Under the pieces are notes generated by a model. It had not been told where the DNA came from. It saw only the letters and a program-made list of their open reading frames with translations, and ran no database searches. A stretch of 64,000 nucleotides of DNA. Origin: Mariprofundaceae bacterium. Lineage in GTDB: Bacteria; Pseudomonadota; Zetaproteobacteria; Mariprofundales; Mariprofundaceae. Below are positions 1 through 9,219 of the stretch, one piece after another. Both the position numbers and the translations under genes were made by a program. Each line of letters opens with the position of its first letter. The stretch's first letter is position 1. Where the stretch lies: NCBI GenBank assembly GCA_021772895.1, contig JAJFLC010000012.1:62001-126000 (forward strand), given 5' to 3'.

Positions 1-88
1 AAATAAGATTAAGAAGCTTTAAATCAAACGTTCATCATCGTGTCATATTCAAACGATACAGTTACGCACAGGTGAAAGGAGACATTCA

Positions 89-211
89 ATGAATAAAGTG
101 AATTATGTTAAAAAATTTGGTGATTTCCTCTACAAAAATGGCCTGATGGTCATTGCATTGAGTCTCTATATTGGCATCTATGCTGCCAACCTGAACGAAT
201 TCAATATTTAA
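89..211 (+). CDS. Small single-pass membrane peptide, 40 aa
   Basis: The reading frame is too short for the ORF track. It starts at ATG 89, seven bases after a strong ribosome-binding site (AAAGGAGA), and encodes 40 residues. A basic, aromatic N-terminus (MNKVNYVKKF) is followed by one hydrophobic stretch (LMVIALSLYIGIYAA) and a short polar tail, which suggests a single inner-membrane helix. A near-perfect terminator follows 25 bases after the stop, so it looks like a complete transcript end. I do not recognise the family and propose no function. The strong RBS and terminator support a real gene. Confidence 0.6.
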   Translation: MNKVNYVKKFGDFLYKNGLMVIALSLYIGIYAANLNEFNI

Positions 212-236
212 ACCCAACACCATCCTCTTAATGGTG

Positions 237-267
237 ACGGCGGCTGGAAACAGTCGCCGTTTTTTTT
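237..267 (+). terminator. Rho-independent terminator
   Basis: A ten-base stem (ACGGCGGCTG with CAGTCGCCGT, one G-T pair) closed by a GAAA tetraloop is followed by an unbroken run of T. It ends the transcript of the 40-residue peptide. It also lies inside the ORF-track extension of the next gene, which argues against the 231 start for oligopeptidase A. Confidence 0.9.
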
Positions 268-323
268 ATCTCACCCCAAAGCATCTATTGCATTCACACA
301 ACATCCCATACAACGTTCGATTT

Positions 324-2372
324 ATGAATGACATTGCCAACAACCCTCTGATTCAAAGCCTGACAACATCACTGCCTTTATTTAATGATATCAAGCCGGA
401 ACATGTGCTCCCTGCGCTGAACAAAGTGCTGGAATCCAATTACCAAACTATTGAGAAACTAACAAAGCTTGAGCACCCAACATGGGATAATTTCATGAGT
501 CCGCTTGAGATGCTGGATGAAAATATCCAGCGTGTCTGGGGCCCTGTCACCCATATTAATGCTGTATCAAATTCCGATGAACTTCGTCCGATCTATCAAG
601 AGGCGGTTCAAAAAGTGGCCTCCTACCATGCCGAAGTTGCCCAGAACGAGGCACTTTATACTGCCATCAAACATGTGCGTGCCAGCAGCGAATTTAATAC
701 GCTCAATCATGAAAAAAAACAGATGATTGAACATGCTCTGCGCGATTTCAAACTTTCCGGTGCTGAGTTAGAAGGCAAAGACAAAGAACGTTATAAAAGC
801 ATCCAAATGCGTCTTTCTGAACTTGCAACCCAGTTCGAGCAGCATGTACTTGATGCTACACGTGCCTTTGAACTTTATATCAGCAATGAATCAGACCTTG
901 CCGGGCTGCCCGCTTCCATCTGTGATGCTGCAGCACAGCGTGCAAAAGAGAGTGAGAAGACCCGGCAGAAAGGCGACTGGCTTTTCACACTGGATATCCC
1001 CTCCTATCTGCCGTTCATGCAATATGCTGAGAATCGAAATTTAAGGGAAAAAATATATACTTCCTATGTTAGTCGTGCTTCAGAGGGTGAACTCAATAAT
1101 ACGCCCGTGATTGATGAAACACTAAAACTTCGAACAGAAGCTGCACAATTGATTGGCTTTCAAAACTATGCTGCCTATTCATTGGCAACCAAGATGGCTG
1201 ATAGCACAGATGAAGTGATCGCTTTTCTGCGTGAGCTGGCCAACAAAAGTAGCAAGATGGCAAAAAACGAAGTAATCGAGCTCAAAACCTTTGCAAAGAA
1301 TGAGTTAGGCATCGATACGCTTGAAGCCTGGGATGTGCCATTTGTTTCTGAAAAGCTTCGTCTGCATACCTATGCCATCTCTGAAGAAGAACTAAAACCT
1401 TACTTCCCGGAAAAAAAGGTGATCTCCGGCATGTTTGCGCTGGTCGAACGTCTTTATGGCATAAAAATAAAAGACGGAAACGCACCAAAATGGCATAAAA
1501 ACGTCCAGTTTTTTGATATTTTTGATGAAAATGAAGAAAAAATAGCCAGTTTTTACCTTGACCCATACGCTCGCGCTCACAAACGTGGCGGTGCATGGAT
1601 GGATGAATGTACCGTTCGCTGGCACAAAGCAGACAACACCCTGCAACTGCCTGTCGCTTATCTGGTTTGTAACTTTGATGCTCCGGTGGGTGATAAGCCT
1701 GCCTTGTGGACGCACAATGAAGTGTTAACCCTCTTCCATGAATTTGGACATGGCCTGCACCATATGTTGACCACAATGAGTACCCGCAGTGTATCTGGTA
1801 TCAATGGTGTGCCATGGGATGCTGTGGAACTGCCGAGCCAGTTCATGGAAAATTTTTGTTGGGAGCGCGAGGTCACCAACCTTTTTGCACGTCATTATAA
1901 AACCGATGAAATACTACCCGATGTCCTGTTTGATAAGATGCTGGCAGCAAAAAATTTCCTCTCCGGCATGCAAATGTTAAGGCAGGTCGAATTTTCATTG
2001 TTTGATATGTTACTACACACAGAGTTTCTGCCTGAAGGTGACACATCCGTTCAACAGCTTCTTGATCAGGTACGCGATGAAGTTGCCGTATTAACACCAC
2101 CTGCATTTAACAAGTTTCAAAACAGTTTTTCTCACATCTTTGCCGGTGGTTATGGTGCGGGTTACTACAGCTACAAATGGGCTGAAGTGCTCTCAGCCGA
2201 TGCTTACGCAGCCTTTGAAGAAGAAGGTGTCACCAACCCTGAAACGGCCCGCCGCTTCCGTGAATCGATCCTCTCTGTGGGCGGTAGCCGTGATCTCATG
2301 GGAAGTTTCGAGGCCTTCCGAGGCCGTAAACCAACAGTCGATGCTCTGCTTCGCCATTCCGGGATTCAATAA
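324..2372 (+). CDS. prlC: Oligopeptidase A, M3 family zinc metallopeptidase
   Basis: Cytoplasmic zinc endopeptidase of the M3 (thimet) family that degrades short peptides, including cleaved signal peptides. The zinc motif HEFGH lies near residue 470 within LFHEFGHGLHHML, as in E. coli OpdA/PrlC, and the second-shell region ELPSQFMENFCWE follows. I chose the start at MNDIANNPL, giving 682 residues, close to the usual length of about 680. The ORF-track start at 231 would run through a terminator. No strong Shine-Dalgarno is visible before 324. The next gene starts two bases after the stop, so the two are probably cotranscribed. Confidence 0.93.
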   Translation: MNDIANNPLIQSLTTSLPLFNDIKPEHVLPALNKVLESNYQTIEKLTKLEHPTWDNFMSPLEMLDENIQRVWGPVTHINAVSNSDELRPIYQEAVQKVASYHAEVAQNEALYTAIKHVRASSEFNTLNHEKKQMIEHALRDFKLSGAELEGKDKERYKSIQMRLSELATQFEQHVLDATRAFELYISNESDLAGLPASICDAAAQRAKESEKTRQKGDWLFTLDIPSYLPFMQYAENRNLREKIYTSYVSRASEGELNNTPVIDETLKLRTEAAQLIGFQNYAAYSLATKMADSTDEVIAFLRELANKSSKMAKNEVIELKTFAKNELGIDTLEAWDVPFVSEKLRLHTYAISEEELKPYFPEKKVISGMFALVERLYGIKIKDGNAPKWHKNVQFFDIFDENEEKIASFYLDPYARAHKRGGAWMDECTVRWHKADNTLQLPVAYLVCNFDAPVGDKPALWTHNEVLTLFHEFGHGLHHMLTTMSTRSVSGINGVPWDAVELPSQFMENFCWEREVTNLFARHYKTDEILPDVLFDKMLAAKNFLSGMQMLRQVEFSLFDMLLHTEFLPEGDTSVQQLLDQVRDEVAVLTPPAFNKFQNSFSHIFAGGYGAGYYSYKWAEVLSADAYAAFEEEGVTNPETARRFRESILSVGGSRDLMGSFEAFRGRKPTVDALLRHSGIQ

Positions 2373-2374
2373 TC

Positions 2375-2770
2375 ATGTATCGTAGCTTTTGTTTTGCCGC
2401 TGCATTGCTTTTATCAACTTTGCTCATGACCGCCTGTTCGACATCAGATAGCAACGCACCGGTAATTTCACAGCAAACGCTGTTACAACAAATCGAAACA
2501 AAAGCGGATATATTGATCCTTGATGTTCGCACCACGGATGAGTTTAAAAACGGCCATATTCCTGGTGCTTATCACATTGATCACCGTGAAATTAAATCAC
2601 GCCTGAAAGAGATTGAGGCTTACAAAAATAAACCGGTCATTGTTTACTGCCACTCCGGCGTGCGCGCCGGCAGGGTCGAACCTTTTCTGATCGAGCAAGG
2701 TTTTACCCAAATCAGACACCTGCAAGGTGACTGGTCTGCCTGGGAATCCAACAAGCTGCATTTTGAATAA
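2375..2770 (+). CDS. Rhodanese-domain lipoprotein
   Basis: A 131-residue protein with a lipoprotein signal (hydrophobic segment ending LLMTAC, with the lipidated Cys near residue 21), followed by a single rhodanese domain. The active loop is VYCHSGVRAGR with the catalytic cysteine, and the CDC25-like opening DVRTTDEFKNGHIPGAYHI is intact. It is probably anchored to a membrane on the periplasmic side, where such domains carry or transfer sulfane sulfur. The substrate cannot be told from sequence. It follows prlC almost directly and is probably in the same transcript. Confidence 0.85.
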   Translation: MYRSFCFAAALLLSTLLMTACSTSDSNAPVISQQTLLQQIETKADILILDVRTTDEFKNGHIPGAYHIDHREIKSRLKEIEAYKNKPVIVYCHSGVRAGRVEPFLIEQGFTQIRHLQGDWSAWESNKLHFE

Positions 2771-2880
2771 TTAAATCCCTTTTCAATTCAATGCGCATTC
2801 ACAACAAAAAAAATTGAACTACAATTCTTATCTAATAGTGACCATAGCAGACCTCAGTTCTTTTATAGTGTAGGTAAATC

Positions 2881-4056
2881 ATGAAAACCATTCAAAATTT
2901 CATAAAAGAAGAGTCCTTAGGCGGTATTTTACTTGTCTTTGCCACACTTGTGGCATTGATATTAAGCAACTCCCCCCTATCCAATTGGTACACATCGATC
3001 CTGCATATCCCTATTGAAATAAAAGTTGGCGCATTGCACATCGATAAACATCTATACCACTGGGTAAATGATGGTTTGATGGCTGTATTTTTTCTGCTCA
3101 TTGGCCTGGAAGTTAAAAGAGAGGTACTTGAAGGCGAGCTCTCTTCCTGGTCACAAATCGCACTTCCGGGCATTGCTGCGATTGGAGGCATGGTTATCCC
3201 TGCTGCAATATATATTGCCTTTAATTATAATGATTCCTTTGCACTGCAAGGCTGGGCCATCCCAACCGCAACGGATATCGCATTTGCTTTAGGTATTTTA
3301 TCCCTGCTTGGAAACAGGGTACCTGTATCACTAAAAATATTCCTTATGGCATTGGCCATCCTCGATGATTTGGGTGCGATTATCGTTATCGCGATCTTTT
3401 ACACTTCTGAGCTTTCAACACTCTCCATTTCAGTCGCGACTGCCTGTTTAGCAATTCTGATCACCCTCAACCGGTTGGGTGTTACAAGAAAAGCTGCATA
3501 CATTCTGGTTGGCATTGTTTTATGGGTCAGTGTTTTAAAATCCGGTGTACACGCAACACTTGCAGGCGTTGCTTTAGCATTCACCATTCCGTTGGGTTTA
3601 AAAAATCGTGATGGTGTATCGATCAATTTATCAAAATCACTGGAACATGACCTGCACGATTGGGTCGCATTTTTTATCCTGCCACTTTTTGCATTTGTGA
3701 ATGCGGGCATCGATATAAGAGAGATCCCTATGCCGCTCATGGCCAGCTCTGTGCCTTTGGGTATTGCCATGGGTCTGTTTTTTGGCAAGCAGCTCGGTGT
3801 ATTCTGCTTTAGCTGGGCAGCCATCAAACTGGGAATCACCTCATTGCCAAAAGGTAGTAACTGGTTACAACTCTATGGTGTATCTGTACTGACCGGCATT
3901 GGTTTCACCATGAGCCTGTTTATAGGTTCACTCGCATTTACAGATGACAGGGTTTATCAATACACTGATAAACTCGCTATATTATTAGGTTCCTTTGCAT
4001 CCGCCATGATTGGTTACATCATCTTGTTACGATCAAAAAAGAATTCAGGTTTATAA
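2881..4056 (+). CDS. nhaA: Na+/H+ antiporter NhaA
   Basis: Inner-membrane antiporter that expels Na+ (or Li+) in exchange for protons and controls pH and salt balance. The 391 residues show about twelve hydrophobic segments. The ion-binding aspartates are visible in TATDIAFALG and in ILDDLGAIIVIA, corresponding to E. coli D133 and D163/D164. The pH-sensing N-terminal pattern (SLGGILLVFATLVALILSNSPL) and the late GIGFTMSLFIGSLAF segment also match. The start at ATG 2881 gives the normal family length. It stands alone between the rhodanese gene and a convergent small gene. Confidence 0.95.
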   Translation: MKTIQNFIKEESLGGILLVFATLVALILSNSPLSNWYTSILHIPIEIKVGALHIDKHLYHWVNDGLMAVFFLLIGLEVKREVLEGELSSWSQIALPGIAAIGGMVIPAAIYIAFNYNDSFALQGWAIPTATDIAFALGILSLLGNRVPVSLKIFLMALAILDDLGAIIVIAIFYTSELSTLSISVATACLAILITLNRLGVTRKAAYILVGIVLWVSVLKSGVHATLAGVALAFTIPLGLKNRDGVSINLSKSLEHDLHDWVAFFILPLFAFVNAGIDIREIPMPLMASSVPLGIAMGLFFGKQLGVFCFSWAAIKLGITSLPKGSNWLQLYGVSVLTGIGFTMSLFIGSLAFTDDRVYQYTDKLAILLGSFASAMIGYIILLRSKKNSGL

Positions 4057-4090
4057 ATAGTCAGGGCACAAAAGTATTTAGGGAAATTCT

Positions 4091-4172
4091 GAAAAACTAC
4101 ACCCATGTAGTTTTTCAACACGCAAAAGCAAACACTTCGCGTGCATGATTTTGGCAGGCCATCTATGGCCTG
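4091..4172. terminator. Two hairpins between convergent genes, likely bidirectional terminator
   Basis: Two perfect inverted repeats lie between nhaA and the convergent 84-residue gene. The first (4091-4116) is GAAAAACTAC-acccat-GTAGTTTTTC, which carries its own T and A tracts on both strands. The second (4155-4172) is CAGGCCAT-ct-ATGGCCTG. The first looks like a terminator usable from both sides. The second has too short a loop to fold well and might be a protein site. Confidence 0.55.
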
Positions 4173-4202
4173 TATGGATGCTCTAGCTTTTTCAGAGTAT
4201 CC

Positions 4203-4457
4203 TTAGTGCCTTTCTTCACCCTGATGTTTCTCATCTTCATGCTTCTTTTCAATGCGCTTTTGTTGTTTCTTCTGCTCCCAATTAAGAGTCGGCACAACAA
4301 TCCATGCAAGATATGCCATGATCAATAATGATGAAATTGCCAAAATCGCATGGCCCAAAGATGGATAAAAAGCTGCACCACCAAAATACAAAAGAATCAG
4401 AAAAAAAACCATGCCCGGCACATGTTGAAGACGTTTCTTTTTATTGCCTTCAGGCAT
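4203..4457 (-). CDS. Small two-helix membrane protein, unknown function
   Basis: An 84-residue protein with a basic start (MPEGNKKKRLQHVPG), two predicted membrane helices (about residues 15-33 and 36-55) and a strongly charged tail rich in Lys, Glu and His (KKQQKRIEKKHEDEKHQGEERH). I do not recognise the family. It is the last gene of the leftward dus-ntrB-ntrC unit, 27 bases after ntrC. Its link to nitrogen control is positional only. Confidence 0.6.
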   Translation of the reverse strand: MPEGNKKKRLQHVPGMVFFLILLYFGGAAFYPSLGHAILAISSLLIMAYLAWIVVPTLNWEQKKQQKRIEKKHEDEKHQGEERH

Positions 4458-4484
4458 TAAAAGTTACTACCAAACTCATCAGAA

Positions 4485-5879
4485 CTATTTAAAATAAGTG
4501 GCATCAATCTGGTACTGCTTTAACAGTTTACGCACTGTATTCCGATTCAAACCCAGCATTTCGGATGCCTTCAATTGATTACCACGACACTTCTCCATCA
4601 CCAGCACCAATAGTGCTGGCTCAACCTGCTCCAACAAATGTTTGTGCAGGCCTGTTGCTTCGGCATAACCCAGTTGATCCATGTAACCTTTGAGTGTTCT
4701 TCGCACCACATCACCAAGACCTTCCTGACCCTCATTTTGATCTTGATGCCCAATCGCTAACGCCACATCCGAAAGCGTGATGCTCGCACCGGGAGTCAAA
4801 ACAGCCAGTCTGCGCATCACATTTTTAAGTTCGCGTACGTTACCATACCAATCATAACGTTTGAGCAGTTCAAGTGAATCATCAAGCAGAATCGGAACGT
4901 TCATATCCAGCTCTTCGGCAGCCTGTTTCAAAAGAAACTCGGCCAATTCAGGAACATCATCCCGACGCTCTCTAAGCGGTGGGATATGAACAGGAATCAC
5001 ATTCAGACGGTAATAAAGATCTTCTCGAAACTCTCCCTTTCTGATCTTCACCTGCAAATCCTGATGTGTCGCAGCCAAAAGCCGAACATTCACCGAAATA
5101 TCCTTGTTTGAACCCACCCTTTGTACTGTGCCTGTTTCCAGCACACGCAACAGCTTGGCCTGAAGTGCTGCGGGCATATCACCAATTTCATCCAAAAACA
5201 GCGTGCCGCCACTGGCCTGTTCAAAACGACCTGATCGGGCTTTGTCTGCACCAGTGAACGCGCCCTTCTCATGACCAAACAACTCTGCTTCCAGAAGATC
5301 AGATGGAATCGCAGCGGTATTGATCGGTACAAATGCTTCGTTTTTTCGTGGGCTGCGTTGATGCAACTCCTGCGCGACCAGCTCTTTACCTGTGCCTGAT
5401 TCACCCGTGATCATCACAGTCAGGTCTGAAGCTGCAACCCGGCCAAGGATTCTGAATAAATTTTGCATCGCCTGACTGCGCCCAATGATAACGGTATCCA
5501 TATTGATGACCTGATCTTTCGCAACAGTCTCCTTTTTTATCGGCGCTACACGATGCGCAAGCTGACGCACTTCGTTCAGGTCAAATGGTTTGGGGAGATA
5601 TTCCATCGCACCGGAGCGATAAGCTTCAGCTGCATGACCAAACGTAGTTTCAGCTGTCAACATCACCGTTGGCACATCAAATGTCCCTGATTCAAGCAAT
5701 TTCATGCCATTACCATCCGGTAAATAGACATCCAGAAACAAAATATCGAAATGCTCGCCTGCCAGGGCCTCTGCTTCTGCAATCGACTCGGCTTGCTCGA
5801 CGTCAAACCCTTCCTCTTTTAATACACGCTCAAGAATCCAGCGAATACCCTGATCATCATCAATGATGAGTGCCTTCAT
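4485..5879 (-). CDS. ntrC: Nitrogen regulation response regulator NtrC, sigma-54 activator
   Basis: Transcription activator that turns on sigma-54 promoters when nitrogen is short, after phosphorylation by NtrB. The domains run in the standard order: a receiver with the phospho-acceptor Asp in [10 protein letters not shown] (near residue 52); an AAA+ domain with Walker A GESGTGKE, the sigma-54 contact loop GAFTGA and Walker [12 protein letters not shown]; and a C-terminal Fis-type helix-turn-helix ([21 protein letters not shown]). The length of 464 matches NtrC. Its start overlaps the ntrB stop by four bases, which indicates translational coupling. Other NtrC-family regulators are possible, but the NtrB and Dus neighbours favour NtrC. 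Confidence 0.92.
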   Translation of the reverse strand: MKALIIDDDQGIRWILERVLKEEGFDVEQAESIAEAEALAGEHFDILFLDVYLPDGNGMKLLESGTFDVPTVMLTAETTFGHAAEAYRSGAMEYLPKPFDLNEVRQLAHRVAPIKKETVAKDQVINMDTVIIGRSQAMQNLFRILGRVAASDLTVMITGESGTGKELVAQELHQRSPRKNEAFVPINTAAIPSDLLEAELFGHEKGAFTGADKARSGRFEQASGGTLFLDEIGDMPAALQAKLLRVLETGTVQRVGSNKDISVNVRLLAATHQDLQVKIRKGEFREDLYYRLNVIPVHIPPLRERRDDVPELAEFLLKQAAEELDMNVPILLDDSLELLKRYDWYGNVRELKNVMRRLAVLTPGASITLSDVALAIGHQDQNEGQEGLGDVVRRTLKGYMDQLGYAEATGLHKHLLEQVEPALLVLVMEKCRGNQLKASEMLGLNRNTVRKLLKQYQIDATYFK

Positions 5880-6904
5880 GTTTTCCCCTCTATCGTTTCA
5901 ACTTTTAATGGCAAATGCAGCACAAACGATGTGCGTCCGTGTCCACTGCTTAATTTTACACGCCCACCGTGTTCCTGAACCACACGCTGTACAATCGCCA
6001 GCCCCAAGCCACTTCCACGCTCTTTACCTGTTACAAAGGGCTGAAAAAGATGTTCCTTCAATGAATCAGGAATAGGTGTGCCATTACTTGTAATCTTAAG
6101 CTCCACCACCAAACCCTGATGCCCGGGCAACGCCACCATCGAAGCAATGCGGGTGTGCCATTCAATCAGCGTTGAGCCTGCTTCCACTGCGTTGCTCCAA
6201 AGATTTTCAATGGCCTGTCTCAGGCGTGCCTCATGCACCGTTAACGGCGGAATGCTTGGATCATAAACCCGATGTAAGTGAACCCCTTCCGAAGCACGGC
6301 AAACATTATCAAGCAGTGCATGAATATTGACCGGTGCCATTGCAATATCCGCACGCGGACCAAGCTGTAAAAATGCATCAATGCGTTCTTTGATCCGATC
6401 CACTTCGGAGAGCATGTGTGTGCTGATTTCAATCACATCGGTATCGTTAGCCTTCTCAGAAAGCCACTGGCTTGCACCCCGAAGTGAAGCCAGTGGGTTT
6501 TTTACCTCGTGTGCCATCTCCAATGCGATACGAGCCACAGCCTCGGCCATCTCCTGCCGTTTTGCCTGCTTCTCAACCTCAACCCTGTTGCCCTCGGGAA
6601 CCATCAATACAACCACACCTTTTTCATTTGCCCCCAGATGCAGGGAATAAGGCAAATGTGTTAAACGATTACTAAATGCATCATCAGTCACAGTCTCACC
6701 AAGAGAGACACGTTCCAGCATGGCATTCACTTCTGATGATGGTTCAAAAAAATCAGAAAGATGTCGTCCGGTTAATTTTCTGGCCGAAGTTCCAAGCTGT
6801 TCTTCAGCCAGCATATTGGCATGAATCACATTTCCCCAACCGTCAAGAAACAGCATAGGCAGTGGAATATGTGAGGTGTCAACCTGCCTGGTACTAAGCG
6901 GCAA
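5876..6904 (-). CDS. ntrB: Nitrogen regulation sensor kinase NtrB
   Basis: Soluble histidine kinase that phosphorylates NtrC and is normally controlled by PII. An N-terminal PAS domain (PMLFLDGWGNVIHANMLAEEQL) is followed by the H-box HEVKNPLASLRGASQWL with the phospho-accepting His, and an ATPase domain with GSGLGLAIVQRVVQEHGG. The ORF-track start at 7105 would overlap dus by over 200 bases and add unrelated residues. No ATG fits well: a TTG at 6904 (overlapping the dus stop) or the ATG at 6856 are the candidates. I used 6904, and this start is uncertain. No membrane segment is present, as expected. Confidence 0.88.
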   Translation of the reverse strand: MPLSTRQVDTSHIPLPMLFLDGWGNVIHANMLAEEQLGTSARKLTGRHLSDFFEPSSEVNAMLERVSLGETVTDDAFSNRLTHLPYSLHLGANEKGVVVLMVPEGNRVEVEKQAKRQEMAEAVARIALEMAHEVKNPLASLRGASQWLSEKANDTDVIEISTHMLSEVDRIKERIDAFLQLGPRADIAMAPVNIHALLDNVCRASEGVHLHRVYDPSIPPLTVHEARLRQAIENLWSNAVEAGSTLIEWHTRIASMVALPGHQGLVVELKITSNGTPIPDSLKEHLFQPFVTGKERGSGLGLAIVQRVVQEHGGRVKLSSGHGRTSFVLHLPLKVETIEGKT

Positions 6905-7895
6905 GTGGCACCGGATTTTGTAGACCAAGGAAATAATTTTGAGCTGTCTCCAGCTGTGCCTGCCAGTCTTCAATGCGTTGAAAATGCCCGCGAAATTCCG
7001 CGGAACCACGTAAACCCTTACTATACCAAACCACATGTTTGCGAGCCAAACGGCTGGCAGAATATTCCCCATGATGTTCAACAAGCAGTTGCATGTGTTC
7101 TTCAACCACAGCCCAACGCTCCTCGGCAGTCGGTTTAGATGGGATGGGTTTGCCCGTTAGCGCAGCACTTACTTCTCCAAGCAGCCATGGGTTTCCTTGC
7201 ACCGCACGGCCAATCATCACGCCGTCACAACCGGAAATACGCACCATCTCCAATGCTGTTTCAGCATCCACAATATCGCCATTGCCAATCACTGGAATAG
7301 ATACCACGCTCTTTGCCCTGCCAATATCTTCCCAGTTGGCATGCCCGTTAAACATCTGGGCGCGTGTACGTCCATGCACAGTTAACATTTGCACACCACA
7401 CCCTTCTGCAATGCGTGCAATATTTTCAACATTTTTACTATTCTCATCCCAACCCGTACGGATTTTCAATGTAATCGGAACATCGATAGCTTTCACAAGT
7501 GCATCCAGAATAGTCGCAACCAGTTTCTCATCCCGTAGCATGGCAGAGCCTGCCACCTGCTTCACAATTTTCTTCACCGGACAGCCCATATTAATATCAA
7601 CAAAATCTGCGCCATGTTCAACCGCCCAATTGGCTGCTGCTATCATATATTTTGGATCAGACCCTGCGATCTGGATGGATACAGGGTGTTCACCCGCATC
7701 AACAATTGCCATCTTCTGAGTGCGTTCACGTTTTTGTTCAATGGCACGGCTGGCAATCATTTCTGTCACCATCAAACCCACGCCAAAACGTTTACAAATT
7801 TTACGAAATGGCAAATCAGTAATGCCAGCCATCGGAGCCAATGCCAAAGGCTGATCAATATAATGATTCCCTAATGTGAAGCCTGTTGAACGCAT
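6894..7895 (-). CDS. dusB: tRNA-dihydrouridine synthase (DusB/NifR3 type)
   Basis: FMN enzyme that reduces uridines in the D-loop of tRNA with NADPH. The 333 residues show the opening LAPMAGITDLPFRKICKRFG, the FMN/substrate motif DINMGCPVKKI with the catalytic Cys seen in AGSAMLRDEK context, and the late GCDGVMIGRAVQGNPW phosphate-binding segment. It is the first gene of the leftward dus-ntrB-ntrC unit, the arrangement known as nifR3-ntrB-ntrC in Alphaproteobacteria. In E. coli dusB precedes fis instead. It is divergent from engB with about 50 bases between them. Confidence 0.93.
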   Translation of the reverse strand: MRSTGFTLGNHYIDQPLALAPMAGITDLPFRKICKRFGVGLMVTEMIASRAIEQKRERTQKMAIVDAGEHPVSIQIAGSDPKYMIAAANWAVEHGADFVDINMGCPVKKIVKQVAGSAMLRDEKLVATILDALVKAIDVPITLKIRTGWDENSKNVENIARIAEGCGVQMLTVHGRTRAQMFNGHANWEDIGRAKSVVSIPVIGNGDIVDAETALEMVRISGCDGVMIGRAVQGNPWLLGEVSAALTGKPIPSKPTAEERWAVVEEHMQLLVEHHGEYSASRLARKHVVWYSKGLRGSAEFRGHFQRIEDWQAQLETAQNYFLGLQNPVPLAA

Positions 7896-7949
7896 ATTAC
7901 CTTCTGACCTTGCCTAAAAAATGGGCAACTATAGTGATTCATATTGAAT

Positions 7950-8687
7950 ATGTCAGCTATGACTGACAGCTTTGCCAACATGACCACCCCGATCACAGAG
8001 CCCATTACAAAACAAAACACAGAAAAAGCCTTACCCACCATCATCTGGCCACGAACAAATTTTATTCAATCTGTAGCTGATACAAGGGTCTTTCCGGAAA
8101 TTTCACTGCCACAGCTTGCCGTAGCCGGGCACTCTAACGTTGGTAAGTCCACTCTTTTGAACGCCCTGTTTGATCGCAAAGGGCTGGTCAAAACATCCAA
8201 ACGCCCCGGCTGCACCCGGCTTTTGAACCTGTTTGAAGTCGATGAAAAATTATTGGTCGTCGATTTGCCGGGTTATGGATATGCCAGAGCTCCAAAAGGC
8301 GAAAAACGCCAATGGGCAAAACTTATTGAACTCTATCTGAGAAGCCCTTCCGTTGCCCAACTCGTATTGGTGTTACTCGATATCCGCCATGGCCCAAAAG
8401 ATAGTGATTTGCAAATGATTGAGTGGCTCAATGAATATGGTATCCGCTGGGTTCCTATTGCAACCAAAGCAGATAAACTCACCGGCAACAAACGCGCCAT
8501 GCGTCTGAAAGAGATGTGTGAAGCGATGGGTGGCATGCTCAAACCGCTACCCACATCATCACTTGATAATCGCGGTATAAAAGAACTGCGTGAACTCATT
8601 ATCAAAGAGGTTTTTGATCGTGAATCAGAAAACTTTTGGGGCGAATTAGATGGTGAAGAAAGCGACAACGAAAAAATCTCTGACTAA
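7950..8687 (+). CDS. engB: Ribosome biogenesis GTPase EngB (YihA/YsxC)
   Basis: Essential GTPase needed for large ribosomal subunit assembly. The G motifs are clear: G1 GHSNVGKS, G3 VDLPGYGYA and G4 TKADKL. The N-terminus before the G domain is longer than usual: about 40 residues of Thr-rich sequence precede FIQSVADTRVFP. The tail is acidic (GEESDNEKISD). The ORF track starts at a TTG (7944). ATG 7950 or 7959 are more likely, and I used 7950. It is divergent from dusB. Confidence 0.93.
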   Translation: MSAMTDSFANMTTPITEPITKQNTEKALPTIIWPRTNFIQSVADTRVFPEISLPQLAVAGHSNVGKSTLLNALFDRKGLVKTSKRPGCTRLLNLFEVDEKLLVVDLPGYGYARAPKGEKRQWAKLIELYLRSPSVAQLVLVLLDIRHGPKDSDLQMIEWLNEYGIRWVPIATKADKLTGNKRAMRLKEMCEAMGGMLKPLPTSSLDNRGIKELRELIIKEVFDRESENFWGELDGEESDNEKISD

Positions 8688-8746
8688 TTCAGTCAATTAT
8701 TTTACTGCACCAACTTATACCTATCGCTCATCCAAACACAGAATAC

Positions 8747-8763
8747 CCCGCCAAAGCGGGGCA
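8747..8763. terminator. GC-rich hairpin after engB
   Basis: The stem CCCCGC-caaa-GCGGGG lies in the gap between engB and the convergent DUF1761 gene and is flanked by ATAC/CATTC. The T-rich stretch that follows (cattgtttta) is broken. It could stop transcription in either direction but is not a textbook terminator. Confidence 0.5.
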
Positions 8764-8800
8764 TTCATTGTTTTAAGGTGTGTGGGTGTTTAAGAAATGT

Positions 8801-9184
8801 TTAAAAAATTCCCTGACAAACGATCATGACAACACCAACAACAATGATATAAAAGAAATCAATCACAATGGCATAACAACTTTTATTAACAAAGCCACCC
8901 GCTGATGCTATCAATGTTGCCGCAGCCAAAATCGCCAGCAGCGCCGTAATCAAAGCATCGCTTGTTGCGGTAATTCCAATCACAAGCGCAAGCAGCAGCA
9001 AGCCTGCCAATTGTGTTAGCATCGCAAACACGGGCATTTCATTTGCACTGTCCAGAGCTACACCCGAGCCTTCTGCCCACTTCCTGCCAAAGAGCTTGGG
9101 GCTATACCAAAGCCAACCAACCAAAAATGAAAGCACCGTGCCTACACTGACTGCCAGCCAGTTTACATTTGAAAAATTTTCCAT
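8801..9184 (-). CDS. DUF1761 family membrane protein
   Basis: A 127-residue protein with four hydrophobic segments. The family hallmark is the first segment with WYSPKLFGRKWAEGSG, typical of DUF1761 proteins. Their function is unknown. The ATG is followed by MENFSNVNWLAVSVGTVLSFLVGWLWYSP. It lies 35 bases downstream of the ArsR-SRPBCC gene on the same strand and is preceded by a good RBS (ggaggatcg just upstream), so the two are likely one operon. DUF1761 genes are often seen beside SRPBCC genes, which supports the pairing. Confidence 0.82.
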   Translation of the reverse strand: MENFSNVNWLAVSVGTVLSFLVGWLWYSPKLFGRKWAEGSGVALDSANEMPVFAMLTQLAGLLLLALVIGITATSDALITALLAILAAATLIASAGGFVNKSCYAIVIDFFYIIVVGVVMIVCQGIF

Positions 9185-9219
9185 TATTCGATCCTCCGTA
9201 TTCCCTTATTTTTAAAAAC

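Noticed and set aside
1282-1776. 164-residue minus-strand frame inside prlC
   Set aside because: It lies fully within oligopeptidase A, has a low-complexity, Arg/Cys/His-rich translation and matches no domain.
7093-7719. 208-residue plus-strand frame opposite dusB
   Set aside because: Antisense shadow of a clearly identified gene, with Ser/Thr/Ile-biased composition.
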